From NCBI RefSeq assembly GCF_000716435.1, contig NZ_JNWO01000005.1, forward strand, positions 372,001 through 436,000: a stretch of DNA of 64,000 nucleotides, in the 5' to 3' direction. The notes below the pieces were generated by a model. The model was not told where the DNA came from. It saw nothing but the letters and a program-made list of their open reading frames with translations, and searched no databases. Position 1 is the stretch's first letter, and each line of letters begins with the position of its first letter. The translations under genes were made by a program, and so were the position numbers. Below, one piece after another: positions 1-8,134 of the stretch. Origin of the DNA: Streptomyces xylophagus. Its GTDB lineage: Bacteria > Actinomycetota > Actinomycetes > Streptomycetales > Streptomycetaceae.

Positions 1-406
1 TGGGCCAGGCGTCGGCATGGTCCCCGAGCCCGACCTCCGCCAACGCCCTTTCGGCTACGACGCGTTCGGGCCTGCCGGGCAGCCCGAGCAGGACGTTGCG
101 CCACACCTTCTTCCACGGCATCAGCCGGGGCGCCTGGAACGCGACGGCCTTGCGACGCGGCACGAGGACCGTGCCCTCGATGTCCCGGTCGAGCCCGGCG
201 AGGATACGCAGCAGCGTGGACTTCCCGCAGCCACTGCGGCCGAGCAGCGCCACGAACTCGCCCTGCTGTACGTCGAGTTGGAGCCCGTCGATGACGGCGC
301 GGCCGTCGAAGGAGCGGGTCAGCCCCTCGACCCGTACCGCTTGCGTGGTCGTCGGCGAGGAGGTCGCCGCCTGCGGGCTCACCGGCCCGTGAACGTCGGT
401 CGCCAT
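1..406 (-). CDS. ABC importer ATP-binding protein (SsuB/TauB/NrtD type), 3' part missing
   Basis: Energises an importer for aliphatic sulfonates, taurine or nitrate; the exact substrate cannot be read from the sequence. The reverse strand reads from ATG at 406 and runs off the window edge. About 135 residues are visible. After a short variable N-terminus comes the nucleotide-binding fold with Walker A GRSGCGKST and a Q-loop region containing FQAPRLMPWKKV, typical of the nitrate/sulfonate/taurine ATPase family. The Walker B and signature motifs lie outside the window. The start overlaps the last 28 bases of the permease gene, so the two are co-transcribed and probably translationally coupled. 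The upstream cysteine leader peptide favours a sulfur substrate; that is inference from context. Confidence 0.9.
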   Translation of the reverse strand, partial: MATDVHGPVSPQAATSSPTTTQAVRVEGLTRSFDGRAVIDGLQLDVQQGEFVALLGRSGCGKSTLLRILAGLDRDIEGTVLVPRRKAVAFQAPRLMPWKKVWRNVLLGLPGRPERVVAERALAEVGLGDHADAWP

Positions 407-1272
407 TGCAGCAGCAGCCTTTCGAGGGTACGGACGACGAAGTCGGCCAGCAGGCCGAGGAAGGCGTAGACGATCAGGCAGACCACGATCACGTCGGTCT
501 GCAGGAAGTCCCGTGCCTGCACCATGAGGAAGCCGATGCCGGCGTCCGCGTTGATCTGCTCGGCGAAGACGAGCGCCAGCCAGGCGATGCCCAGGGAGTA
601 GCGCAGCCCGGTCATCGCGTTGGGCAGCGCACCCGGCAGCACCACATGCCGTACGAGCCCCCAGCGGGACAGCCCGAGCGACTCCCCGGCCTCGATCAAC
701 TGGCTGTCCACGCCCCGGATTCCGGCGTAGACGTTCAGGTAGAGCGGGAAGGTCACACCGAGCGTGATGATGGCGACCTTCGGGGCTTCGCCGATGCCGA
801 ACCAGATGATGAACAGCGGGATCAGGCCCACGAAGGGCACGGTCCGCAGCATCTGCACGGGGGCGTCGACCAGGTCCTCGCCGACCCTGAACAGGCCGGA
901 GACCAGGGCGAGTCCGGTGCCGATGACCGTACCGAGCAGCAGGCCGACGGCGACCCTCTGAAGTGACGTCGTCATGGCCGAGGTCAGTGAACCGTCGGCG
1001 ATCAGATCCCAGCCGACGTGTGCGATCCGCCCGGGCGAGGCCAGCACGTCGGAGGTCAACACGCCTGTGCTGCTGAGGAGTTGCCAGAGCGCGAGCAGTA
1101 CGAGGGGGCCGGTGGTGCGGCGCAGCCAGCGGGGGACGCGGGTGCGGCGGGAGGAGGTCGGGACGAGGGGGACGAGATCGAGGGGAGACTGCTCGTCCGT
1201 GTCGGCCTTCGAGGTGGATATAGGAGAAATATCAGCCCCGGAAGGATCGGGTGGGGCATGGCTGATGCTCAT
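379..1272 (-). CDS. ABC importer permease (SsuC/TauC type)
   Basis: Membrane subunit (297 residues) of the importer whose ATPase follows. A polar N-terminus of about 60 residues precedes the first hydrophobic segment (GPLVLLALWQLLSS), then about five further membrane segments. The EAA loop typical of binding-protein-dependent permeases is visible as EAGESLGLSRWGLVRHVVLP. The reading frame stays open upstream to 1590, but the start at 1272 is preferred because GGAG lies seven bases before it and the added residues are low-complexity. The gene lies 128 bases downstream of the cysteine leader peptide. A periplasmic binding protein is not visible and may lie beyond the left edge. Substrate (sulfonate, taurine or nitrate) is uncertain. 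Confidence 0.9.
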   Translation of the reverse strand: MSISHAPPDPSGADISPISTSKADTDEQSPLDLVPLVPTSSRRTRVPRWLRRTTGPLVLLALWQLLSSTGVLTSDVLASPGRIAHVGWDLIADGSLTSAMTTSLQRVAVGLLLGTVIGTGLALVSGLFRVGEDLVDAPVQMLRTVPFVGLIPLFIIWFGIGEAPKVAIITLGVTFPLYLNVYAGIRGVDSQLIEAGESLGLSRWGLVRHVVLPGALPNAMTGLRYSLGIAWLALVFAEQINADAGIGFLMVQARDFLQTDVIVVCLIVYAFLGLLADFVVRTLERLLLQWRPTFTGR

Positions 1273-1400
1273 GGGTGCTCCACGGAGTGGGGGAGAGCGG
1301 CCGGTGAGGAAGGGGATACGCCTCAACGCCGCCGCGTCACGAGGATGTGCACGGGCGCGGCGGAGTGCAGAAAAGGCAGGGGGTGAGGCGGGAAAAGGCG

Positions 1401-1484
1401 TCAGCAGCCGCGGCAACACGCGGCGGAAGCCACCCGCAGCAGGTCGATGTGACCGCGCGTGGTGAGCAGAACTGAACGCAACAT
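1401..1484 (-). CDS. Cysteine-rich leader peptide (27 residues)
   Basis: A short open frame from ATG at 1484 to TGA at 1401-1403. The peptide contains the core LLTTRGHIDLLRV, which matches the recurring actinobacterial 'putative leader peptide' family, and ends in CCRGC, so three of its last five codons are cysteine. In mycobacteria, polycysteine small ORFs of this kind act as cysteine-responsive attenuators: ribosomes stall when charged tRNA-Cys is scarce and downstream genes are expressed. Here the peptide lies 128 bases before the importer permease and fits control of sulfur uptake. The family match and cysteine codons are seen; the attenuation mechanism is inferred. Confidence 0.8.
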   Translation of the reverse strand: MLRSVLLTTRGHIDLLRVASAACCRGC

Positions 1485-1521
1485 GCGGCCGAAAATAGGT
1501 CAGATGGCGTGCCACGGTCAA
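1484..1521 (-). promoter_or_regulatory. Promoter of the leader peptide-importer operon
   Basis: On the reverse strand, TTGACC (1516-1521) and TATTTT (1492-1497) are separated by exactly 18 bases, a good match to the housekeeping sigma consensus. The -10 box ends seven bases before the leader ATG, so transcription should begin at or next to the start codon and the leader mRNA would be leaderless. No ribosome binding site is visible, which agrees. Confidence 0.65.
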
Positions 1522-1606
1522 CGGTGTCTCGCGTACTGGACCTCTCGTGTCACGGACCGGACGATCGGGCGGACGTGGAGCCCGAAGCATGGGTCAGGAT
1601 GGAGAC

Positions 1607-2029
1607 ATGTCAGCTGCCTTCACCACCCGCGTTCTGCATGTCGCCACCGGCTCCCGGGAGAGGGTCATGGATCTGACCCGCGACTGCGAGGCCTTCCTCC
1701 GGGAGGCGGCGGCCGGCCGTGACGGCCTCCTCAACATCTTCGTCCCGCACGCCACAGCGGGCGTCGCGATCCTCGAAACGGGCGCCGGCAGCGACGACGA
1801 CCTCCTCGCCGCCCTGCACACCCTCCTCCCCGCCGACGACCGCTGGCAGCACCGCCACGGCAGCCCCGGACACGGCCGCGACCACGTCCTCCCGGCGTTC
1901 GTACCGCCGCACGCGACGTTGCCGGTGCTGGGCGGACGGCTGGAGCTGGGGACGTGGCAGTCGGTGTGTCTGGTCGACACGAATCGGGATAATTTGGAGA
2001 GGTTGGTTCGGCTGTCGTTCCTTGGCTGA
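1607..2029 (+). CDS. yjbQ: YjbQ family protein (UPF0047)
   Basis: A 140-residue single-domain protein. It has the family hallmarks: NIFVPHATAGVAI near residue 45, an acidic GAGSDDDLLAAL stretch, a histidine-rich HRHGSPGHGRDH segment, and the C-terminal GRLELGTWQ...LVDTNRDN. YjbQ proteins have been linked to a weak thiamine-phosphate synthase activity; their main role is unsettled. The start at 1607 has GGAG immediately upstream (1601-1604), and the length fits the family. It is transcribed away from the importer operon, sharing the 1485-1606 spacer. Confidence 0.9.
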   Translation: MSAAFTTRVLHVATGSRERVMDLTRDCEAFLREAAAGRDGLLNIFVPHATAGVAILETGAGSDDDLLAALHTLLPADDRWQHRHGSPGHGRDHVLPAFVPPHATLPVLGGRLELGTWQSVCLVDTNRDNLERLVRLSFLG

Positions 2030-2728
2030 GGCCCTTGGCGTGACGACCGTAGATGTGATGCCCGGCCGTTCCAAACGGGGTCAATCTGCAGCCGGTTGTG
2101 ACAGCGTGGATCCAGGTTCTTGGTCTGCTGGTAGTACAGGCCACGGACGTCTCTGACCTGTGTAGACGCTTGACTGCAGGGGGAATGGTCGGACTCTGGC
2201 CCGCGTATGGACCGGATGCCGGGCGGGATACGAACGGGCCAGGATGTGGTCGGGGGGCGTTTGCGGTCCTGCCGCGGTCTGCGAAGTCTGAGAGGCGAGG
2301 AGACTACGGCCATCGTCCGGATGTAGCGCCTAACGGCACACAGTCATGAACCGCCCCGCCATTTCCTCTGCGGGAACACGGCATCCTCCTGCGAATCGCG
2401 CGCCGCAGGGGCGAGAGCTCGGCCCGAGTCTGCTGGCGACGGCTGAGGAAGCTCCGGCCCCGTCAACTGTCGTTGTCCTTGGTGCCCTGAAGGCGGGTTA
2501 GCCCGGGAGGCGCTGACTGGGATCAGGAGGGCTCGGCAGGGACCCGGGCGAGACGCGAGTCGAGCGCGTACACCGCCGTCGGTTCAGGTCGTGAGGGGAG
2601 GTGTTCGTTGACCCAGGTTCGGGGGAGGGCGATGGTGACGCCCTCGACGGCGTCGGATCCGTCGACCGGGCCGGAGAGATGGTCGCAGCCGTCGACGCCC
2701 CGGTCTAGCATGCCACCGTGACGCAGCT
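2030..2728 (+). other. Gene-poor stretch
   Basis: No convincing gene. The only open frame with protein-like composition is on the reverse strand at 2523-2711 (62 codons, containing VEGVTIALPRTWVNEHL). It has no recognisable family and may be the tail of a lost gene. With the decayed genes that follow, this looks like eroded DNA at the left border of the 4.4-17.5 kb island. Confidence 0.4.
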
Positions 2729-3124
2729 GACCGTCTTTTGGCCAGCGCCGACACCCGTCGCCACGCCTGGAGCGTGCTGCGCACCACGGTGATGTCCCGC
2801 GCGCCGCTCGTAGATGGCCGTCCCCAGTTCACGCACACCCGTTCCACACCGTCACCCTGCGCAGCCCGACGGCGCGCCCGAGAACGTCGAGGCCACGGTG
2901 GAGCAGCTCACCGAGACCGAGGCCCTGTTTAGGGCAATGAGCCCGACTGCAGGGCCACCAGCTCGAAGTCCTCGTCCTGCGGTCCTTGGGGGAGATCGCC
3001 GAAGAGGTGGTCAGTGACTGGCTTGGTGTCCGGCTGGCCACTGTGCGTTCCGACGAGCGCCACGAGGCCCGCTTCCTCGACAGCATTCTGTGCTGCCCGC
3101 CCACTGACCAGCAAGGGACCCCTC
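2729..3124 (+). pseudogene. Frameshifted sigma-70 region 4-like regulator
   Basis: Protein-like segments appear successively in different frames: DRLLASADTRRHAWSVLRTT from 2729, FHTVTLRSP from 2842, PDGAPENVEATVEQLTETEA from 2865, and LQGHQLEVLVLRSLGEIAEE up to about 3090. Joined, they match my recollection of a small Streptomyces sigma-like protein whose C-terminal helix-turn-helix resembles sigma region 4. At least three frame changes are needed, one of them an apparent one-base insertion near 2948, so no full protein can be made. The 5' end is uncertain. The gene normally sits directly before the partner found at 3125, and that order is kept here. Confidence 0.55.
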
Positions 3125-3850
3125 GTGACCTGTATCGAAGACATCCTGTCGCGTGCATTGCTGGCACACGACCGTACCGTGCCTCCGACGTCGTCCGGCC
3201 CGCTTCCGCCCCACTGTCTGCCCCCGAAACAGCCGGGGGCGGGTGCGGGGCAGCCGAGGCCGGCAAAGACCTGCGGGCTCTGTGCGAAACCGTCCTGTCA
3301 CACACCTCGCCTGCCGACGTCGCCACCGACCAGGTCCCCGCTCTCCGCAGCGCCCTTGCGCTGGCCTGCGTCCTGCAGCTCACCGACACCGACGACGGCG
3401 CCCATTTCTGGTGGCAGTCCGCCGCCGGGGCGGGCCAGAGCACGGCCGCCTATTGCCCTTACCTCCACCACCTGGCCAACGGAGAGGATGACATCGCGGA
3501 GTGGTGGCAGCAGACCGATGCCACCGGCGGCCCCGTTCCCACGAACGACACCTTCGCCCAGACACCGGCGTACGAATGGGAATGGGCACCCGGCAGTCAT
3601 TCTCTCGGTGAATTCCCCACCACGATGCTGCGTGTCCGGCGCCAGCGCGCCAGAAGCCACCATCGGGCCATCGCTGTCACCGACCTGATGGCCTACCTGC
3701 TGACCGTCGTCAACATCGGCTACCTCCGCCACGACTTCGAGATTCCCCTGCCTGGCCCGGGCCTGGCCCGCCGCGTCAGCGCCCTGTTCCGCGTCGATGT
3801 CCAGCCTGACTCCGGCATCCTGGAGGTAGCCGACAGACACACCTGTTCAC
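3125..3850 (+). pseudogene. Frameshifted partner of the sigma-like gene (function unknown)
   Basis: From GTG at 3125 the frame reads IEDILSRALLAHDRTVPPTS, then the homologous text jumps frame near 3245-3255 and continues as DLRALCETVLSH, LALACVLQLTDTDDGAHFWW, YCPYLHHLANGE and VTDLMAYLLTVVNIGYL. These segments resemble a Streptomyces protein of unknown function encoded next to the sigma-like regulator. The frame change makes it very likely a pseudogene. The second frame stays open to 4023, but the text after about 3850 is arginine-rich and not protein-like. No function can be assigned. Confidence 0.5.
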
Positions 3851-4407
3851 GATGGGAACCGACGGTGGCGCCCGCGGAGGCGGTTCTCTGGCCGGTTTTG
3901 CCGCGCGTCGGGCGAGGACCGGCAGGACGGCTTCTGCGAACGACGACACGCCGTGGCGGCCGCGGTCGGCAGCGCGATGCCGTACAGCGCGCCGAAGTTT
4001 CGGGCGCGCACCCGCCCTTATAGGGGGTCCGGTGCTGGTTCCTGACGGGCTGCACGGCCAGAGCATCGAGGATGCGCGGGGTCACGTGGCTGCCAGAATC
4101 GGTCCCACGCTTGGCGATTGGTGGAACGCAGGTAGGGGCAGGCCAGTTGTACGAACGGCTCGGCGAACGTGCTGTGTGGACAGGAACCCGCGCTGCCAAG
4201 GTCCGCCGTATCCGGTCGAGTCTGAAACCGACGACACTGCCCTGCCCACCGAACTCACCGGATAGCCCCCAAACGAGATCACTGAGTGGCCGTCTATACA
4301 CCACTCCCGCAGGCGCGGCCTGCACCAGATCTAATCCGCCCGGCTGCCGACCATGATCGGAGGCAGGCTCCGATAAAGCGATGCGGACCGAGAGAGGTAA
4401 TGACCGC
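3851..4407 (+). other. Intergenic stretch without recognisable gene
   Basis: Open frames on both strands here are arginine- and proline-rich and show no domain. I see no terminator, tRNA or transposon end. A purine-rich ribosome binding site (AGAGAGGT, 4391-4398) at the right end serves the next gene. Confidence 0.4.
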
Positions 4408-5076
4408 ATGGCCGATACGCGGCAGACGTACGTTGAGCATGCCCTGCGCAATTATGTCCGCACCAGCCGGACATCTCGTGGTCTGCTGGACGCGAGCGCC
4501 TCGGAGGGGAAGCGCCATCTACTTACTGACGGCCTGACGCCGCTCGACGTGGAGAGCCTGGCGGTCCGGAACTACCGATCAACGATCGTTGGCCTCTATG
4601 ACCAGCGTGACTTGACAGTATCGAGTGCCACCGAACTTCGCAGTTTTGTTGAGTCCGTTGTGCTGTCTATCAATCGAGGTCTGACCAGAGAAGGAGTTTT
4701 GTACCGCCAGCACGACTCCTCGACCTTGCCCTACACGCGAGCAGGCGCGCTGCTCCTTGAGGTGGTTGGGCCGCTCTTCGAGGACTTCTACGACAAGTTG
4801 CTGCGGTGCCCCTCGGATCCAGTGGAGACGGCTGGGTGGGTCGAGTACCGGATGGACCTTACGGATCATCTATGGGCTGACGGATGCGGGCGGTCGACCA
4901 AGGCCATCGCTGCATGGGTCCTGATGCGCGCCCGGCACCGCCTGCCCGACTACCCGTCGAGCCGCCATTCTCAGTTCGCTGCTGCGCCGCGAGTGCCCCG
5001 CACCGAGAACGAAGATCACGAACGGGGTCAGTATGAGAAATGGTTACGCTATTACCGATCTCTCTTCGTGGGGTGA
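4408..5076 (+). CDS. Fic-like protein with variant active-site motif
   Basis: A 222-residue protein. Near residues 152-164 it reads DHLWADGCGRSTK, which aligns with the Fic motif HxFx(D/E)GNGRxxR. The histidine, acidic residue, both glycines and first arginine are kept, while the asparagine is cysteine and the last arginine is lysine. The preceding helical region (NRGLTREGVLYRQHDSS) also fits the Fic fold. Fic proteins transfer AMP or other phosphate-containing groups onto target proteins and often act as toxins. The changed asparagine may alter or abolish nucleotide transfer. The start at 4408 has AGAGAGGT nine bases upstream. A TTA codon lies at 5044-5046. It is followed by the kinase-HD gene in the same direction and may form a unit with it. 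Fic assignment is moderate. Confidence 0.55.
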   Translation: MADTRQTYVEHALRNYVRTSRTSRGLLDASASEGKRHLLTDGLTPLDVESLAVRNYRSTIVGLYDQRDLTVSSATELRSFVESVVLSINRGLTREGVLYRQHDSSTLPYTRAGALLLEVVGPLFEDFYDKLLRCPSDPVETAGWVEYRMDLTDHLWADGCGRSTKAIAAWVLMRARHRLPDYPSSRHSQFAAAPRVPRTENEDHERGQYEKWLRYYRSLFVG

Positions 5077-5228
5077 CCTGACAGCTTGGCGTGCAACGGC
5101 TACCTGCATCGAATGGAGAACCTGGCCGTCCCCAAGATCGATTCGTCGAAGTGTTACCTACTACTTCCCCATGTGATGTGATCTTGTCACACTGGGGGAT
5201 CTGGCGCGGTACCGGTACCGGAGGCGAA

Positions 5229-7817
5229 GTGACTCGTATACATGATCACGCGGATCGTGAGGACTTCGAGCCGCGTGACGCCGGAGCCGACTTAAGATTT
5301 TCCGTGGGTGAGAAGATCAGCGATATTTACACAATTCTAGACCAGTACGGCGCAGTCGTCGCCGATTCCGATACGATTTCGAAGGATCCCGCCAGTCCCT
5401 TGGGGCGGGGCGGATCGGGAACAGTTTACCTCGCTTCGTATCGCAACATGCAGCTGCGGGCACTAAAGTTTCTGACGCTGAACTATCTCTCAGGTGATAC
5501 AGGGCAACATGCATCGGATTTTCATGCTGTGTTCGACCGGGAGCGTGTAGTCCTGTCGACTTTGGCTCACGGCAACATTGCCCGTCTCTATGATACGGAC
5601 AGCTATCGTGATGCGAACGGCGTCGAATGGAAATATATAGCAACAGACTTCATTGACGGCGATGAGCTCTTGCCCGCGTTAAAGCGTGAGGATGCGACGC
5701 CAGACGAGGTCTACAATGCTATATCGGACGTGCTCCGAGCGGTAAGCTACATGCACGGAAAAGGTGTCCTTCATGCTGACCTGAAATGGGAAAACATTAA
5801 GTGCCGGCACTCTCCCACTGGGATAGAGGCTGTTCTGCTCGACCTAGGCACGGCGCACTATGTAGCCGAGGAGGACTCGGAACCGCACCAACTCACCTTC
5901 GATAAGGTGTCCCCCTCTAGGGTCCGCTTCATCACGACCAAACGGATAACCCACGACCTGCATCAGCAGTACCGCAGGAAGATCGTGGACAAGGAGACGC
6001 TGCGTCAGCTCTTCCCGTACCACGACCTGCACGCATTGGGAGTGCTGCTGAACGAGATCCAGGAGGATGTCGACGTTGCAAAGAAACTCCAGGCCGTGAT
6101 CGGTAAAGACGGGCTGAGTGCCCTTGGTATCATGTCTTACAATCTGCGAAAGTCCCCTGAGCCGGAACCCAAGCCTCACGCGCGAGACCATAAAAGAGTC
6201 ATCCAGTACTCATCGGTGGAACAAGTCTATCGCGACTGGCGTAAACTGCGCAGAACCTACCTTGCGCCGGTCAACGTACCCGAACTCAGTCTCGCTGCGG
6301 AATTTAAATACTCGGTACCCACCGCTGCTGGCCGCGGCGTGGTCACGCCGAGGTTGTCACAACTTATCAACCATAAGCTGTTTCAGCGTCTGCGCCGGGT
6401 TCCGCAGTTGGAAATGACACTGATGAAGTTCCCTGGTGCCACCCATACCCGCTTCAGCCACTCGCTGGCTATGCTTCGCAACACCCGGTACTACCTCGCA
6501 CATCTTCTTAACGATCCCAAATTTAGACTGCTGTGTGAACCGGCGGACCTGGAAGCCACGATCCTGCTTGCCCTCCTCCATGACGTGGGCCACTATCAGC
6601 TGAGCCACATGTTTGAGGACTACGCCAGCGCTCAACGCAGGGCGAAGCACGACGACCCCTGGCGCGCCATCAACTTCGACATACCCTCAGATGACGATCT
6701 CTTCTGGTGCATTGTCGACCCTCAACGACATTCCTCGTTGCGCGGTGGCTACGGAGGTGTCGTAGAGCAGGCGTGGCGGGCCAGCGAGGCACGGCTGGGC
6801 CTGACCTCGGCCCCTGCCATAGCCGAGATCATCAAGAACGACTTCAGCGAGGCCACTTACGAGGCGATGCTCCGCATTCATCACGCGATTTACGCACCGG
6901 GCGCTTACACGCAGGCGACCCCTGCGCAACTCGTGTTGGGCTCGGTCCTCTCCTCGGATGTCGATGCCGACAAGGTCTCGTACCTGATCGAGGACTCGCT
7001 CCGCTCTGGCGTCCCATACGGCTCCGGAGTCGACTTCGATGGTCTGCTTGGCGCCCTGCGGATGCCTGACGTCCACGACATCCAAGGCGGGCCCACTCTC
7101 GGTATCACGCAAAAGGGGCTTGCCGCCGCCCAGTCCATCGTGGTGAGCCGGAACTTGATGGTGGGACAGGTCTATTGGCAGCACACGAACCGGGCTGCCA
7201 CGGCCATGATCAAATATGCCATCGCCCGCATGCTGCAGAGGGGTGTCTTGTCGATGCCGGATTTCCTTGGTGCCACGCTGTTTCTCGAATACGACGCAAC
7301 ACTAAACTACCTTTTCGAGAAGTTTGAGGAGGTTCGTGCCGAGTCGGAGGTGAACCCGATCGCCAACTTGCTGGACGGTGAACGGCGCATCTACGACACG
7401 GCCTTTTCGACAGCCCGGCTGGACCGTGATGCCAGTGAGCACGTGGGTACCGTCCTCACTGGAAAGAGCTTTGCCGGGGTCATCAACCTGGAAAGTGACC
7501 TGCGGGACATCGTCAAGGCGGTGTCCGGTATCGGTGACATCGCGAACGGTGAGGTGCTGGTGGATGTGCCAATCAAGGAACGGGAGCGTGGATCTGGTGA
7601 TCGTGGGGGCCAGGTGCTCGTTTACGACGGCCGGGGTGACACAAAGGGCTCGCCGCTGCGGACGTATACCCCATTCCTCCAGGCATTGAAGGATCAGCAC
7701 ATTCGCGAGAATCGGATTTGTAGGGTCTTCGTCTCTCCTCGAATATCGGCCTCCGATACCTTCGAGGCTGTCGTGGAAGCGTTGTCCCAGCACATACGGC
7801 AAGAGTATTCAGACTGA
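5229..7817 (+). CDS. Ser/Thr protein kinase fused to SAMHD1-like HD phosphohydrolase
   Basis: An 862-residue fusion. The kinase half has a glycine loop GRGGSGTVYLA (about residues 59-69), lysine in LKFL (about 80), catalytic HADLKWEN (about 182-188, with A for R) and DLGTA (about 205) in place of DFG. The second half resembles SAMHD1/dGTPase-type HD enzymes: LFQRLRRVPQL, GATHTRFSHSL (about 404-413), LLHDVGHYQLSHMF with the HD pair at about 451-452, and DVDADKVSYLIEDS (about 577-590). All metal-binding positions appear present. Such HD enzymes remove triphosphate from dNTPs, and bacterial relatives starve phage of nucleotides. The frame is open from GTG at 5091, but GTG at 5229 has GGAGG four bases upstream. 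TTA codons occur at 5292 and 5679. A phage-sensing kinase controlling a dNTPase is inference. Confidence 0.85.
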   Translation: MTRIHDHADREDFEPRDAGADLRFSVGEKISDIYTILDQYGAVVADSDTISKDPASPLGRGGSGTVYLASYRNMQLRALKFLTLNYLSGDTGQHASDFHAVFDRERVVLSTLAHGNIARLYDTDSYRDANGVEWKYIATDFIDGDELLPALKREDATPDEVYNAISDVLRAVSYMHGKGVLHADLKWENIKCRHSPTGIEAVLLDLGTAHYVAEEDSEPHQLTFDKVSPSRVRFITTKRITHDLHQQYRRKIVDKETLRQLFPYHDLHALGVLLNEIQEDVDVAKKLQAVIGKDGLSALGIMSYNLRKSPEPEPKPHARDHKRVIQYSSVEQVYRDWRKLRRTYLAPVNVPELSLAAEFKYSVPTAAGRGVVTPRLSQLINHKLFQRLRRVPQLEMTLMKFPGATHTRFSHSLAMLRNTRYYLAHLLNDPKFRLLCEPADLEATILLALLHDVGHYQLSHMFEDYASAQRRAKHDDPWRAINFDIPSDDDLFWCIVDPQRHSSLRGGYGGVVEQAWRASEARLGLTSAPAIAEIIKNDFSEATYEAMLRIHHAIYAPGAYTQATPAQLVLGSVLSSDVDADKVSYLIEDSLRSGVPYGSGVDFDGLLGALRMPDVHDIQGGPTLGITQKGLAAAQSIVVSRNLMVGQVYWQHTNRAATAMIKYAIARMLQRGVLSMPDFLGATLFLEYDATLNYLFEKFEEVRAESEVNPIANLLDGERRIYDTAFSTARLDRDASEHVGTVLTGKSFAGVINLESDLRDIVKAVSGIGDIANGEVLVDVPIKERERGSGDRGGQVLVYDGRGDTKGSPLRTYTPFLQALKDQHIRENRICRVFVSPRISASDTFEAVVEALSQHIRQEYSD

Positions 7818-8134
7818 CGCGTTGCGCAGGGTGGTGAACCTCACTGCACAGCTGCACCTGTTTGGGTAAAGGTATGGAGGCGCTCTATATAGGTGGGTTA
7901 AACAACGGATACGCAATGAGGTTGATCGACCCTCTGATGGCCCTGCCATGGGCGTGCGGACAGGGTTCGGCGGTCCCGGGTCCGGACCCAGGGTGCTGTT
8001 TATCGGGGTCGACTTGCGGTTGCTTCTGTAGTCGGACGGCCACCCAGTGCCCCTGTCATCTATCGTCCCAGGGAAACCCACACCGCCGAGCCTGCATCCC
8101 TTCGAGACGGACAGTCCACATACGGGGGTCGTTC
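7818..8134 (+). other. Spacer between kinase-HD and NACHT genes
   Basis: No gene seen. It holds an AT-rich patch (TATATA near 7885-7893) that could be a promoter for the NACHT gene, and a perfect 12-bp palindrome GGGTCCGGACCC at 7978-7989. The frame of the downstream gene is open through most of it, but the text is not protein-like. Confidence 0.4.

Noticed and set aside
5091..5228. Longer start for the kinase-HD gene at GTG 5091
   Set aside because: No good ribosome binding site there, and the kinase domain begins well after 5229, which has GGAGG. The longer form is not excluded.
7862..8134. Extra 91 residues at the N-terminus of the NACHT protein
   Set aside because: The text is Cys/Gly/Pro-rich and unlike a helical NACHT N-terminus; ATG 8135 has a purine-rich site upstream.
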